From Pseudomonas silvicola (lineage in GTDB: Bacteria > Pseudomonadota > Gammaproteobacteria > Pseudomonadales > Pseudomonadaceae), in contig NZ_CP093280.1 in NCBI RefSeq assembly GCF_026651855.1, positions 2,892,001-2,956,000 of the forward strand: DNA of 64,000 nt, read 5' to 3'. Each line of letters opens with the position of its first letter. Positions within the stretch are counted from its first letter, which is position 1. Positions 27,625 to 39,878 of this stretch are shown piece after piece. The translations under genes were made by a program, and so were the position numbers. The notes below the pieces were generated by a model. That model saw nothing but the letters and a program-made list of their open reading frames with translations, had not been told where the DNA came from and searched no databases.

Positions 27625-29151
27625 ATGAGCAACGCTTCCTTCAAGCCGCCCAGCCTGCTGCTCAGCACCATCGGCCTGTCGCTGGCGACTTTCATGCAGG
27701 TGCTCGACACCACCATCGCCAACGTGGCATTGCCGACCATTTCCGGCAACCTGGGGGTCAGCTCCGAGCAGGGCACCTGGGTCATCACCTCGTTCGCGGT
27801 GAGTAACGCCATCGCCTTGCCGCTGACCGGCTGGCTGAGCCGACGGTTCGGCGAGGTGAAGCTGTTCCTGTGGGCCACCATCCTGTTCGTGCTGGCGTCA
27901 TTCCTGTGCGGTATTTCCACCTCGATGCCCGAGCTGGTCGGCTTCCGCGTGCTCCAGGGCGTGGTGGCAGGTCCCCTGTACCCCATGACCCAGACGCTGC
28001 TGATCGCGGTCTACCCCCCGGCGAAAAGGGGGATGGCACTGGCACTGCTGGCCATGGTGACGGTGGTGGCGCCCATCGCCGGGCCGATCCTGGGAGGCTG
28101 GATCACGGACAGTTACAGCTGGCCGTGGATCTTCTTCATCAACGTGCCCATCGGTATCTTCGCCTGCCTGGTGGTGCGCCAGCAGTTGGCGGCGCGGCCG
28201 GTGGTCACCAGTCGCCAGCCCATGGACTACGTGGGCCTGATTGCCTTGATCATCGGGGTCGGGGCCTTGCAGATCGTGCTCGACAAGGGCAACGACGCTG
28301 ACTGGTTCGAGTCCAACTTCATTATTATCGGCGCAGTGATATCGGCCATTGCCCTGGCGTTCTTCGTGATCTGGGAGCTGACCGACGAGCACCCGGTGGT
28401 GAACCTGAAGCTGTTCAAGTACCGCAACTTCCGTTTCGGCACCATTGTGCTGATATTGGGTTATTCCGGGTTCTTCGGCATCAACCTGATCCTGCCCCAG
28501 TGGTTGCAGACGCAGTTGGGCTACACCGCCACCTGGGCGGGCCTGGCGGTGGCGCCGCTGGGCATATTGCCGGTGCTGATGTCGCCGTTCGTGGGCAAAT
28601 ACGCCACCCGGTTCGACCTGCGGATTCTGGCGGGGCTGGCGTTCCTGGCCATCGGCACCAGTTGTTTCATGCGGGCGGGCTTTACCAATGAGGTGGACTT
28701 CAACCATGTGGCGCTGGTGCAGATGTTCATGGGTATCGGGGTGGCGCTGTTCTTCATGCCGACCTTGACCATCCTGCTCTCGGACCTGCCGCCCGCGCAG
28801 ATCGCTGACGGCTCGGGCCTGGCGACCTTCCTGCGGACCCTGGGCGGCAGCTTCGCCGCCTCGCTGACCACCTGGATCTGGATTCGCCGGGCGGACCAGC
28901 ACCATGCCTACCTGACGGAAAGCATCACGCCGTACGACCCGGCGACCCAGCATGCGATTCAGCAGATGGGCGGGGCGGGGCTCAAGACCTATCAGCAGTT
29001 GGATGGGATTGTCGAGGCGCAGGCCTACATGCTTTCCACCGTGGATTACTTCACGCTGCTGGGCTGGATGTTCATGGGGTTGATTCTGATCGTCTGGCTG
29101 GCCAAACCGCCGTTCAGCGCCAAGGCCGGGCCGGAGGCCGCGGGCCACTGA
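27625..29151 (+). CDS. emrB: EmrB/QacA family MFS multidrug transporter (DHA2)
   Basis: A 508-residue proton-driven exporter with 14 predicted membrane helices, as in the DHA2 family. Motif C-like and motif A-like segments are present: FMQVLDTTIANVALPTI in the first helix (the D1 motif with LDxTIxNVALP), SRRFGEVKLFLWA after helix 2, and VAPIAGPILGGWITDSYSWPWIFFINVPIG. It pumps hydrophobic drugs or uncouplers through the adaptor and channel encoded just upstream. Start ATG giving MSNASFKPPS with a GGGGA site; a REP-like palindrome follows the stop. Confidence 0.95.
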   Translation: MSNASFKPPSLLLSTIGLSLATFMQVLDTTIANVALPTISGNLGVSSEQGTWVITSFAVSNAIALPLTGWLSRRFGEVKLFLWATILFVLASFLCGISTSMPELVGFRVLQGVVAGPLYPMTQTLLIAVYPPAKRGMALALLAMVTVVAPIAGPILGGWITDSYSWPWIFFINVPIGIFACLVVRQQLAARPVVTSRQPMDYVGLIALIIGVGALQIVLDKGNDADWFESNFIIIGAVISAIALAFFVIWELTDEHPVVNLKLFKYRNFRFGTIVLILGYSGFFGINLILPQWLQTQLGYTATWAGLAVAPLGILPVLMSPFVGKYATRFDLRILAGLAFLAIGTSCFMRAGFTNEVDFNHVALVQMFMGIGVALFFMPTLTILLSDLPPAQIADGSGLATFLRTLGGSFAASLTTWIWIRRADQHHAYLTESITPYDPATQHAIQQMGGAGLKTYQQLDGIVEAQAYMLSTVDYFTLLGWMFMGLILIVWLAKPPFSAKAGPEAAGH

Positions 29152-29159
29152 TCGTTGGG

Positions 29160-29245
29160 GCGGCGCTCCCGCGCTTCGCCCGGTCCCACACGGCTCTTGC
29201 TGACCGGGTGAGACCGAGCGAAGCGCGGGAAAAAGGCGGCGCGGT
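29160..29245. repeat. REP-like palindrome between convergent emrB and lpxH
   Basis: Imperfect inverted repeat: left arm CGGCGCTCCCGCGCTTCGCC and right arm with GCGAAGCGCGGG plus GGCGGCGC, around a loop containing CACACGGCTCTTGCTGACC. It fills the whole gap between two convergent genes and resembles the palindrome after miaE. Confidence 0.65.
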
Positions 29246-29965
29246 CTAGAACGGGAACGCCGCCAGCGACATCCCTTGCTCATCCACCTGCAACGCCCAC
29301 CCATCCTTGTCCCAATCCCCCAGTACAATCCGCCGCGCCGGCGCATCGCCTGCGTGCAGCTTGTGGATGGCGGGCCGGTGGGTGTGGCCGTGGATCAAGG
29401 TGGTGACCTTGTGCTCGGCCATCACCCGCGGCACTTCCTCGGGCGTGACGTCGACGATGTCGTTGGCCTTCATGCGGGTTTGCGCGCGGCTTTCACTGCG
29501 CAGCTTGCGTGCCAGCCTGTGGCGGGTGCGCAAGGGCAGGTGGCGCAGGAGGAACAGCGTCAGCGGGTTGCGCAGGATGCGGCGCATGCGCATGTAGCCT
29601 TCGTCGCGGGTGCACAGGCTGTCGCCGTGCATCAACAGTACTGGCTCGCCGTAGAAGTCCACCACGCTGGGGTCGCGCAGCAGCGTCGCGCCCGCCAGCT
29701 TGCAGAAGCGCCGGCCAAGCAGGAAGTCGCGGTTACCGTGCATCAGAAAGATCTTCGTGCCGCTGTCGCTCAGGGCGCGCAGGGCCTCGCCGATCGAAAG
29801 CTGGTAGGGGGTCATGCCATCGTCGCCGATCCAGGCTTCGAAAAAGTCCCCCAGAATATAAAGAGCGCTCGCCGAGCGAGCGCGCCCGGCGAGAAACTCC
29901 AGGAACGCCCGGGTAATGTCCGGACGTTCTTCCTGCAAGTGCAGATCAGAGATCAGCAGAATCAC
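29246..29965 (-). CDS. lpxH: UDP-2,3-diacylglucosamine diphosphatase LpxH
   Basis: A 239-residue calcineurin-like phosphoesterase that cleaves UDP-2,3-diacylglucosamine to lipid X in lipid A synthesis, at the inner face of the inner membrane. The di-metal motifs are all present: SDLHLQ at residues 6-11, [29 protein letters not shown] and HGHTHRP. Length matches LpxH. Its start overlaps the ppiB stop by 4 bases, so it is translationally coupled to ppiB, an arrangement common in Pseudomonas. Confidence 0.96.
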   Translation of the reverse strand: MILLISDLHLQEERPDITRAFLEFLAGRARSASALYILGDFFEAWIGDDGMTPYQLSIGEALRALSDSGTKIFLMHGNRDFLLGRRFCKLAGATLLRDPSVVDFYGEPVLLMHGDSLCTRDEGYMRMRRILRNPLTLFLLRHLPLRTRHRLARKLRSESRAQTRMKANDIVDVTPEEVPRVMAEHKVTTLIHGHTHRPAIHKLHAGDAPARRIVLGDWDKDGWALQVDEQGMSLAAFPF

Positions 29966-30465
29966 TCAATGATCTCGGCTTTCTCGATGACCACGTCTTC
30001 TACCGGTACGTCCTGGTGGCCCGACTTGGAGCCAGTGGCCACGCCCTTGATCTTGTCGACCACGTCGTTGCCTTCGACCACTTCACCGAACACGGCATAG
30101 CCCCAGCCCTGAACGGTCGGTGCGCTGTGGTTCAGGAAGGTGTTGTCGGCGACGTTGATGAAGAACTGCGCCGAAGCCGAATGCGGCTCCATGGTACGGG
30201 CCATGGCAACGGTGTACTTGGCGTTGGAGAGGCCGTTGTTGGCTTCGTTCTGGATGCTTGGGCGCTTGTCTTTCTTTTCCTTCATGCCAGGCTCGAAACC
30301 GCCGCCCTGGATCATGAAGTTGCTGATGACGCGGTGGAACACGGTGTTGGCGTAGTGGCCAGCGTTGACGTATTCGATGAAGTTGGCCACGGTTTTCGGA
30401 GCCTTGTCAGCGTTCAGCTGCAGCACGATGTCGCCGAAGTTGGTAGTCAGTTTTACTTTGGACAT
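29962..30465 (-). CDS. ppiB: Peptidyl-prolyl cis-trans isomerase, cyclophilin type (PpiB)
   Basis: A 167-residue cytoplasmic cyclophilin. The catalytic segments are visible: the Arg and Phe in [14 protein letters not shown], then [17 protein letters not shown] and a conserved core around [15 protein letters not shown]. There is no signal sequence, so it is the cytoplasmic PpiB type rather than periplasmic PpiA. It is divergent from glnS with about 214 bases between, and coupled to lpxH downstream. Confidence 0.96.
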   Translation of the reverse strand: MSKVKLTTNFGDIVLQLNADKAPKTVANFIEYVNAGHYANTVFHRVISNFMIQGGGFEPGMKEKKDKRPSIQNEANNGLSNAKYTVAMARTMEPHSASAQFFINVADNTFLNHSAPTVQGWGYAVFGEVVEGNDVVDKIKGVATGSKSGHQDVPVEDVVIEKAEIIE

Positions 30466-30679
30466 TTCAGGATTCGCTCTTCTTTAGAGAATGTGGCGGG
30501 TCATTTATAACCCTGACGCGCAGTTTACAGGTCGCGATACGCATTTCGAGGCTGTTTTTTCGCAGACGGCCGGCGAAACCCGGCAGACTGGCCTGTCAGC
30601 GACTTGACAGCTTCGGCTATGATAAGCGCTTTGATTTAGTCGGCCTACCCATGGCCACAGGTACGTTTTCAAGGATCCT

Positions 30680-32386
<1,707 letters not shown>

Positions 32387-32395
32387 GGAATCATC

Positions 32396-33778
32396 GTGCT
32401 AACGATCTACAACACGCTCACCAAGAGCAAGGAAGTCTTCAAGCCGCTGGACGGCAACAAGGTGCGGATGTACGTGTGCGGCATGACCGTGTACGACTTC
32501 TGCCACATTGGCCATGGTCGCAGCATGATCGCCTTCGACCTGGTGACCCGCTGGCTGCGCCATAGCGGCTACGACCTGACCTATGTGCGCAACATCACCG
32601 ACATCGACGACAAGATCATCAACCGCGCGCGGGACAACGGCGAAAGCTTCGATGCCCTGACCGCGCGCATGATCGACGCGATGCACGAGGATGAAGCGCG
32701 CCTGAACATCCTCAAGCCGGACCTGGAGCCACGTGCCACCGACCACATCGCCGGCATGCATGCGATGATCCAGACCCTGATCGACAAGGGTTTCGCCTAC
32801 GCCCCTGGCAACGGCGACGTGTACTACCGCGTTGGCAAGTTCCAGGGTTACGGCAAGCTGTCGCGCAAGAAGATCGAAGACCTGCGCATCGGTGCCCGCA
32901 TCGAAGTGGACGAGGCCAAGCAGGACCCGCTCGACTTCGTGCTGTGGAAGGGCGTGAAGCCCGGCGAGCCGAGCTGGGAATCGCCATGGGGCCCGGGCCG
33001 GCCGGGCTGGCACATCGAGTGCTCGGTGATGTCGACCTGCTGCCTGGGCGACACCTTCGACATCCACGGCGGTGGCAACGACCTGGAGTTCCCGCACCAC
33101 GAGAACGAGATCGCCCAGAGCGAAGCCGCCACTGGCCAGCAGTACGCCAATGCCTGGATGCACTGCGGCATGATCCGCATCAATGGTGAGAAGATGTCCA
33201 AGTCCCTGGGCAACTACTTCACCATTCGCGACGTGCTGGCCAAGTATCACCCGGAGGTGGTGCGCTACCTGCTGGTGTCCAGCCACTACCGCAGTTCCAT
33301 CAACTACTCCGAGGACAGCCTGCGCGAGTCCAAGGGCGCGCTGGAGCGGTTCTACCATGCGCTCAAGGGCCTGCCGGCGGTGGCTGCCGCCGGTGGCGAG
33401 GATTACGTTCAGCGTTTCACCGACGCCATGAACGACGACTTCGCCACCCCGGAAGCCTGCGCCGTGCTGTTCGACCTGGTGCGCGAGATCAACCGCCTGC
33501 GTGACAGCGATGTCGACGCGGCGGCGGGCCTGGCGGCGCGCCTGCGTGAACTGGGCGGGTTGCTGGGTGTGCTGCAACTGGAAGCCGATGACTTCCTGCG
33601 TGCAGGTGCCGAAGGCAAGGTTGACGCGGCTGAAGTGGAAGCCCTGATTGCCGCGCGGCTGGCGGCGCGGGCCAACAAGGACTGGGCCGAGTCGGACCGC
33701 ATCCGTGACCAGATCACCGCCATGGGCGTGGTGCTGGAAGACGGCAAGGGTGCCACCACCTGGCGCCTGGCGGACTGA
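32396..33778 (+). CDS. cysS: Cysteinyl-tRNA synthetase
   Basis: A 460-residue class I synthetase charging tRNA-Cys. It has the zinc-ligand Cys in [18 protein letters not shown], overlapping the HIGH motif, then [20 protein letters not shown] with further zinc ligands, [10 protein letters not shown], and the C-terminal DALR-type helical domain. The start codon is GTG, 9 bases after the glnS stop; no closer ATG aligns with the family. A strong intrinsic terminator follows. Confidence 0.98.
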   Translation: MLTIYNTLTKSKEVFKPLDGNKVRMYVCGMTVYDFCHIGHGRSMIAFDLVTRWLRHSGYDLTYVRNITDIDDKIINRARDNGESFDALTARMIDAMHEDEARLNILKPDLEPRATDHIAGMHAMIQTLIDKGFAYAPGNGDVYYRVGKFQGYGKLSRKKIEDLRIGARIEVDEAKQDPLDFVLWKGVKPGEPSWESPWGPGRPGWHIECSVMSTCCLGDTFDIHGGGNDLEFPHHENEIAQSEAATGQQYANAWMHCGMIRINGEKMSKSLGNYFTIRDVLAKYHPEVVRYLLVSSHYRSSINYSEDSLRESKGALERFYHALKGLPAVAAAGGEDYVQRFTDAMNDDFATPEACAVLFDLVREINRLRDSDVDAAAGLAARLRELGGLLGVLQLEADDFLRAGAEGKVDAAEVEALIAARLAARANKDWAESDRIRDQITAMGVVLEDGKGATTWRLAD

Positions 33779-33796
33779 CCACCGCAGGTTGAAAAA

Positions 33797-33827
33797 GGGG
33801 GGGTGCCGTTGGCACCGCCCCTTTTTT
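33797..33827 (+). terminator. glnS-cysS terminator
   Basis: Perfect GC-rich stem GGGGTGCC / GGCACCGCCCC with a 3-base loop, followed by six T. It lies 18 bases after the cysS stop. Confidence 0.88.
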
Positions 33828-33890
33828 CTGCCTGGGTGCACAGCCCCGTGGCAGTGGTCGCCAGGCCGCGTCCCGGGTACCGCCAGGCCA

Positions 33891-36800
33891 TCAGGCGTAG
33901 CGCCGGCCCTCCAGCGTCGTCAGTTCCATCAATAATCGCCGTTCGTTGCTGCGCCATTGGGTTTCCAACTGCTTGAACTGGTCACCCAACTGCTCGATCG
34001 ACTCCCCAGGCGAGTCCTCGGTCAACTTCAGCACTCGCGATTCGTACTCTGCTTTCAACGCTGCAAAACGCTCGGGATAAGTATCACGCAGGTAGGCCTC
34101 CCAGAAATCCCGGTCTGCCGCATATGACAGGAACGGTTCACCCTGTTCCCCCTGTTGTACATGGCGGCGCGCCTCTTGCAGTTCGCCCGGACGCAGATCA
34201 GCGGTCCCTTCATACAGCATGCGCCCAGGTGGCAGCGGCAGGTTCAACTCCTCAGCCAGGCGCAGGCGGTACGCCAGGCGTACCTCCGCCTGATCGCGCG
34301 CGCCGGCCTGTTGGATGGCAAAACGGTCCAGTTCATGGGAGCGATACAACTGGCGTACCAGACCATCAAGTGCCCGACCTCGCTGTGCGTCTTCAATACC
34401 TGCCAGCGACTGGCGGGTGAACACCTGGATTTCCATCTGGTTGAAGGCCAGCCTGATGCCGTCGGGGCAAGTGGCCTGGTTCAAGAGTTGCTGCAGAGGT
34501 TCTTCGGCCATGCCGTTGAGCAATAGTCGCAGTTCGGGGTCATCGGCGCATGCCTGCAGCACCGTCCAGACCCGTCGGGTCAGCTCGACACGGGTGGTGG
34601 GCTGGCGAAAATCGGCGGTCTGGCGCAGGCGGTCGATCATGTTCAGCAACTGACTGGCATCGTTATCGGCGGCTATCCGTTCCCAGGCCTGACGTCGAGC
34701 GGGCTCGGCCTCGACATCGCCGTGCAGCCATGGCTCGGCGGTAGCAACCTGGGCATCGGCTTCAGCGTGCAAACCCGGGCTGTGCGCGGAGTGCGTGCTG
34801 CTATCTGAGTCCGAACTGTGCGTGTCACTTTGCGACAACTCCAGGATGTCCGCGGGCAAATCCATGTCGAAGGCGTAGGGCCGGTAGTAGGATTCCGAGA
34901 TGTGCGCCCTGCGCATGGTTTCGTGGGTGAGCGGGTTGTTGCGCAGTTCAATGACCGTGTGGCCGGTGTCGGAGCGTCGGTTGGCCAGGATGTGCTCCGG
35001 CAGTTCGGTCAACTGGTTGCGTTCCAGCCCGAGGCGTTCCAGATGGTTGGGGATCAGGTCGCCCAACCATTCCGGCCACTGGCTGATACCGGTATTGTCC
35101 AGGCTCAACCACGCCATGTTGCGGCTGGCAAGCTGACGCGCATTGGTGATGGTGCCCAAGGTGTTGCTGTTCAGCACCAGCGATTCAAGCGAGGGCAGCC
35201 GAGCGAGGGCGTCCAGAGCCGCCTGGTCTATGGTCAGTCCTTGGTCCACCAGGCTCAGGGCCTGCAGGTCGGTCATGCGCTCCAGGGCGGCTGGCAGTTC
35301 GGTCATGGCACGTACGTGCTCGGTCATGATGAGGTTTCGCAGGCGGGGGAAGCGCTGCAGCACGCTATTGATCTGTGCTGCGGTGGCATCGGTTCCGGTG
35401 ATGGTCAGGTGGTGCACGTTCTCGTGGAACCGTTCTGGCAGGGTACCCGGGAAGTCAGCGAGCGCGGCGCCTTCCAGTTCCAGGAAGGGGCGCGCGCCTT
35501 CGACACTGTAGATGCGCCAATACTCGTTGATCGCTTGCGCGGTGCGTTGGCGCACCGCCTGGCGTTGCGCGTCGAGGTGGCTGGAAGATGAGGAGGTTGC
35601 CATCCAGTCGTCCAGGGCCTGTTGCAGTTCTCGCCTGTCGCGCAGCAGCACCTGCAGCTCTTCTTCGGGCAGGTCCGTGTCGAAAATGAAACGGCTGCCC
35701 GCCTGTTCGCCCATTCGCGCGGTGATCATGGTGTCCCGTGGCAGAGGATTGTCACGCACGATCACGCGTGTCTGGTGCGCGCTGCCCACTGGGTTTTCGA
35801 GGAGCGCGGCGGGCAGTTCCCTGATCTGATTGCCGCGCACCGAGAGTTGCGCGGTGCGATCCAGTACACCGGGGCTGAACCAGTCGGGTCGCAGCACACT
35901 CCATTGGTCTGCCGTGCGGTCCAGCCCCAGGAAGTCCAACTGCAGGCCTTCAAGGTTCAGCTGGGTGTAAAACGGGTTGCCGCTCAAATCCAGGTGGCGT
36001 AGCCGTGGCAGGCGGCGTATCGAGGCCAGGGTTGATTCCTGCACGGCCAGGCGCAGGTCCGTCAGCCGTAGTTCGGTCAGGCCGGGGTATTGGTCTGCAA
36101 TCAGAGCGGGCCAGTCGCGGAACCAGGCGAATCCCGGCGCCACGGTGCCTTCTACCGACAGCGCGGTCACGGCCGGGAAGCGCTGCAATAGCTGCTGCAC
36201 GGCGGTGCGTTCGGCCTGGATCGCCGCTTCCAGTTCATTGGTCAGCAGGTTGGCAAAGTCCGGGGGGGCCTCGGTGTTCATGCGCAGGCCCCGCAGGCTG
36301 AGGCGCTCGACACGCTCGGCAAGGAACGTGGGTAGCCGAGCTGGAAAGTCGCTCAAGTACACGTATTCAAGGCGAAGCTCGCTGGCCCCGCGGCCGGTTT
36401 CGCGCAGCGCACTGCTCCGCCAGAAATGCCACAGGGCATCGCCAATGCGTTGTCGACTGCTGGCCCGCACTGGGTCCAGCGAGGGAAGGGCGGCAGACTC
36501 CATCACCCATTCGTCGAGCGTGGCCCGCAGCTGTTGCTGCTCATCGAGCAGGCGGTTCAGGTGGGCGTCGATGGTCTCGCGGTCAAGCCCTGCGTGGTAA
36601 AGCTCTTCCAGCAAGGTTCGGGCGTGGGCGTTGAAGGCCGCTTCAAGTTCCAGAATGCGGATTTTATCCAGCAGGCTGTCTTCGGTGATGATTCGTCCAG
36701 GCCGAGCCGGTCCTTGCAGGGGCATGCCCGCCCTGCCTTCCGCCAATCCCATCGGTGACCTGGTGCCCGGCTTTTCGGGGGCCATGTGCAATAGCTCACG

Positions 36801-39788
36801 GGCTGTGTGGCGGGGCAGCAGCGGTGCATCGCGCACCGTTTGTTGCAGTGCGTGTTGCTGGTTGGCGCCGGGGAAGCCGAGTTCCGCCCGCTGGGCGTCC
36901 GGCAAGGCGTGCAGCACGGCGCCATATACATCGTCCCGACCATGCAGGTGGCGATTGTCACTGTCGCGGGTTTCGTACTGGCCGGCGTCCTTGATCAACA
37001 CCTTGTCGATGGCCGCTGTGTCGGTACCTACCTGGTCCAGAACATCGCCGTGGAAAGATCCATCGCGCACGCGAATCCGTACCTCTGGGGACCAGCCCGG
37101 CAATGCTTCGATGCTGTGCAGTTTGATGATCTCGGCGTCCGCGTTGGGGCCCGTGTCCAGGTAAAGGCCTTCGTAGGCCCGCGTCAGGCGAAGCGTCTCC
37201 CGGTAGAAGCGGGCTTCGGCGACCACGCGTTCGGGCAGTGTGCCCTGGGTCTGCAGCACGTGGCGCTCCTGCGCGGTGAGATGGGCCGCCAACTCATCGG
37301 TGACCGAGCGGGGCAGGTCGTGGAATTGCTGCTGGATCCGCAGGGCCATGGCATCGTCGCTGGCTTGCATGGCCTGGTAACGCTGTTCGAACAGGCGGCC
37401 CCTGTTCTGTCGTGCGCGGCTGGCCAACTGTCGGCGAAGCTCGCGGGCACGGGCCGTGGTGCTCAGCCTGCCAGCACCGAAGTCTTCGCGCAGCAGCGCC
37501 TTGATTTCGGCTTCGCCAAGTTGGTCAAGTACCGAGCGGAGGGGGTCACTGCCGTCCACCACTCGAATGCTGTGACCGCTGCCTAACCGGGCACCAAACG
37601 TCCGCAGCGTGTTTCCCTGAGTGTCTACCCATTCCAGCTGACGCCCCGCTGGCCACCCGGGTGTCTCACTCAACAGCTGCAACTGCAGGGGGCCGTCGCT
37701 CACGGTCATGCCCGATTCGAGCTGGTCGATGAAACTTTCCAATTCCTGGTTCAGGCGAAAGCGCTGCAAGGAATCGTCGAGAAGCGCCGGTGGTCGCTCC
37801 CCTTCGGAAAGTGAGCGGCGCAGCACGGCCTCATGAGTGTCGCTGACTCGCAGGATACGCTGACCGGCTTCGTCGCTGAGGCCGTCGGTCATCGGGCCCA
37901 GGCGTCGGAACAGTTCACTACCTTCCCAGTCCTGAGGGCGGTCGAGCTCATGCAGCCAGGCGCCTTTGCCATTGTGACGCAGAGGGGGCCCGTACGCGTC
38001 CGAGCGCTCGGGGTGCGCCAGGCGATAAGGGGTCGGCTTGACCCGGTAGGTACGGCCGTCCTTGGGCAGCCATAGTCTGCCACCATATTCATACAGGCCC
38101 AGCTCATTGGGTTTCAACGCCGCGGGCAGCACCACGTCGTGGTGGAAGGGCGCAAGGTCCGGCTTCCACAACCGCCTGGTGCCGTCGGGCAGGGTGACGG
38201 GGCGCATGGCCTTCACCGGCTCGGGCACGCTCACCCCGGGCAGGTCGGCGGCCAGCCCGGCACCGCCCGCAGCCATCAGGGTGATCATCGCCAGGTTGTC
38301 CACCACGCCCATCAGGTAGCCGAAGGCGCTGTCCTGATCGCCCTTGACCAGTGCGTCGAAACCTTCATAGGTGCTGTAGCACAACTGCGCGGCGGTCACC
38401 GCGAGCATGATCTCACCCACGCCCGGTACCACGAACGCCGCGACGTTCAGGGCGTCGAAAAACTTGTCTTCGAAATACTGCAGTCTGGCGTCGCGGGTTT
38501 TCTGGTCTTCGTCGGCGGTGGGGACCAGGTGAAAACGGGCATCGTCCTTGAGCGTGGCAACCTTGCGGTCGTGCAGCGCTTCCAGCCAATAGGTGTCGAA
38601 GGGCGTCGTGCTCAGGTGGATGGCGGCGTTCTTGTTCAGCCTGGTCTCGTACCAGCCTTGGGCACTGTTCCACACTTTGGGGTATAGGGTTTGCTGCAGC
38701 CGAGCGAACACTCGGTTGCGCTCACGCGCCGGAACCAGGGTGGCGAAAAACCGTTGGTATGCCGGTTCGATCAGGCGGTCACGCAGCGCCTGCATGAGGG
38801 CCAGGCGGGAAGGGTAACGCTTGAGCGGGGCCACAGGGTCGTCGGGGATGTAAGCGACGATGGGTTCAAGGCCGTCTGAACGCCGTGTGTCGTGGATCAG
38901 CATCACCCCTGTCAATGGCGTGTCGAAGAGGCTGAGGTGGCTGAACGAAGTATATGGCGAGCTGGCCGTCAGGCCGGTCAACCGTCGATGCAGGTCGACA
39001 TCGATATCGCCCTTGAGCAAGGCCACGTGGGCGTGCACGTGCAGCGTTGCACGCTCCAGCAGTTTGACTCGCGCGGCCACCTCAGCGCGGCCTGTACCCG
39101 GGGCGTCACCCGGGCGCTGCAGCCACTGCAATAGCAGGTCGATGTGGTCCTGGTACTGTTGGCCCAGGTCCAGGTCGCGGCACAGGCTGGCAAATTCATG
39201 CGGCTCGATGCTCAGGCGTTTGCCACGGATGGCCAGCACTTCCAGGGGGTAGTCTTCATACAGCCCGGCGCGGATGGCGCCGTCGTCCATGCCGCCGACT
39301 GCGGCGTCCATGGCTTCGAAATTCTGCATCGCGGCTTGCAAAAGCGTACTGGTCGCGGCTTTGCGGGCGTTCTGCAACTGCACCATCGGGTCTTTGGAGG
39401 CACCGGCGAATGAGTTGTCGACCACGGCGTGGCGGGCGTGGAACAGGTACGTGCCGGTGACATCGAGTTTCACGCCGAAGCGTTTTTCGAGTTCGGCTTC
39501 GAGTTTGGAGCGGGCGAAGCCTTCGGGGGATGGCAGCAGGTCGAAGATTTCGTTGACCTCGCGCAGGCTGACCCGATAGTCGGTGTAGCTGACGGCGAGT
39601 TGTTCGATCACCTCGGGCATGTCCTTGCGGCCTTTCACGTACCAGGCGGGGCTCGAAGCCCCCGCTGTCCGCATCCGGGCATGGATGTCGTTACCGGCGT
39701 GGAGCAGCCAGGTGGGAACCGCATTTTTCACGATGTCGTAATGGGCGGCAGTGGGGTTGGCCGTGGGGGCAGGTGGTGGCGCGGTCAT
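33891..39788 (-). CDS. Giant LRR protein with C-terminal NEL-type E3 ubiquitin ligase region
   Basis: A 1965-residue protein resembling the Pseudomonas dermonecrotic-toxin/NEL proteins. The N-terminal about 1080 residues match the DUF6543-like region, including two hydrophobic stretches near residues 450 and 500 (AAFVVPGVGEIMLAVTAAQ, MVVDNLAMITLM-like). Two similar leucine-rich modules follow, about 1087-1375 and 1385-1650; each opens with a LDDW/LDEW helix and closes with an NPL-x3-T...FD-x-DLP signature. After a Ser/Asp/His-rich linker (about 1655-1670) comes the NEL region, with Cys1747 in LQACADDPELR, matching the C-x-D active site of IpaH/SspH ligases. No Sec signal. In the family these act in eukaryotic host cells after type III delivery, but no secretion or chaperone gene is nearby. 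It ends close to cysS and looks monocistronic. Confidence 0.88.
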   Translation of the reverse strand: MTAPPPAPTANPTAAHYDIVKNAVPTWLLHAGNDIHARMRTAGASSPAWYVKGRKDMPEVIEQLAVSYTDYRVSLREVNEIFDLLPSPEGFARSKLEAELEKRFGVKLDVTGTYLFHARHAVVDNSFAGASKDPMVQLQNARKAATSTLLQAAMQNFEAMDAAVGGMDDGAIRAGLYEDYPLEVLAIRGKRLSIEPHEFASLCRDLDLGQQYQDHIDLLLQWLQRPGDAPGTGRAEVAARVKLLERATLHVHAHVALLKGDIDVDLHRRLTGLTASSPYTSFSHLSLFDTPLTGVMLIHDTRRSDGLEPIVAYIPDDPVAPLKRYPSRLALMQALRDRLIEPAYQRFFATLVPARERNRVFARLQQTLYPKVWNSAQGWYETRLNKNAAIHLSTTPFDTYWLEALHDRKVATLKDDARFHLVPTADEDQKTRDARLQYFEDKFFDALNVAAFVVPGVGEIMLAVTAAQLCYSTYEGFDALVKGDQDSAFGYLMGVVDNLAMITLMAAGGAGLAADLPGVSVPEPVKAMRPVTLPDGTRRLWKPDLAPFHHDVVLPAALKPNELGLYEYGGRLWLPKDGRTYRVKPTPYRLAHPERSDAYGPPLRHNGKGAWLHELDRPQDWEGSELFRRLGPMTDGLSDEAGQRILRVSDTHEAVLRRSLSEGERPPALLDDSLQRFRLNQELESFIDQLESGMTVSDGPLQLQLLSETPGWPAGRQLEWVDTQGNTLRTFGARLGSGHSIRVVDGSDPLRSVLDQLGEAEIKALLREDFGAGRLSTTARARELRRQLASRARQNRGRLFEQRYQAMQASDDAMALRIQQQFHDLPRSVTDELAAHLTAQERHVLQTQGTLPERVVAEARFYRETLRLTRAYEGLYLDTGPNADAEIIKLHSIEALPGWSPEVRIRVRDGSFHGDVLDQVGTDTAAIDKVLIKDAGQYETRDSDNRHLHGRDDVYGAVLHALPDAQRAELGFPGANQQHALQQTVRDAPLLPRHTARELLHMAPEKPGTRSPMGLAEGRAGMPLQGPARPGRIITEDSLLDKIRILELEAAFNAHARTLLEELYHAGLDRETIDAHLNRLLDEQQQLRATLDEWVMESAALPSLDPVRASSRQRIGDALWHFWRSSALRETGRGASELRLEYVYLSDFPARLPTFLAERVERLSLRGLRMNTEAPPDFANLLTNELEAAIQAERTAVQQLLQRFPAVTALSVEGTVAPGFAWFRDWPALIADQYPGLTELRLTDLRLAVQESTLASIRRLPRLRHLDLSGNPFYTQLNLEGLQLDFLGLDRTADQWSVLRPDWFSPGVLDRTAQLSVRGNQIRELPAALLENPVGSAHQTRVIVRDNPLPRDTMITARMGEQAGSRFIFDTDLPEEELQVLLRDRRELQQALDDWMATSSSSSHLDAQRQAVRQRTAQAINEYWRIYSVEGARPFLELEGAALADFPGTLPERFHENVHHLTITGTDATAAQINSVLQRFPRLRNLIMTEHVRAMTELPAALERMTDLQALSLVDQGLTIDQAALDALARLPSLESLVLNSNTLGTITNARQLASRNMAWLSLDNTGISQWPEWLGDLIPNHLERLGLERNQLTELPEHILANRRSDTGHTVIELRNNPLTHETMRRAHISESYYRPYAFDMDLPADILELSQSDTHSSDSDSSTHSAHSPGLHAEADAQVATAEPWLHGDVEAEPARRQAWERIAADNDASQLLNMIDRLRQTADFRQPTTRVELTRRVWTVLQACADDPELRLLLNGMAEEPLQQLLNQATCPDGIRLAFNQMEIQVFTRQSLAGIEDAQRGRALDGLVRQLYRSHELDRFAIQQAGARDQAEVRLAYRLRLAEELNLPLPPGRMLYEGTADLRPGELQEARRHVQQGEQGEPFLSYAADRDFWEAYLRDTYPERFAALKAEYESRVLKLTEDSPGESIEQLGDQFKQLETQWRSNERRLLMELTTLEGRRYA

Positions 39789-39878
39789 GACAAGGTCCTT
39801 TTGTCCGTTGAGGGGCGCTCAGTTTAAGAGGGCGGTCGCAGGGAAACGGTATCAATGTCTATGTACATGCGCGCAGGC

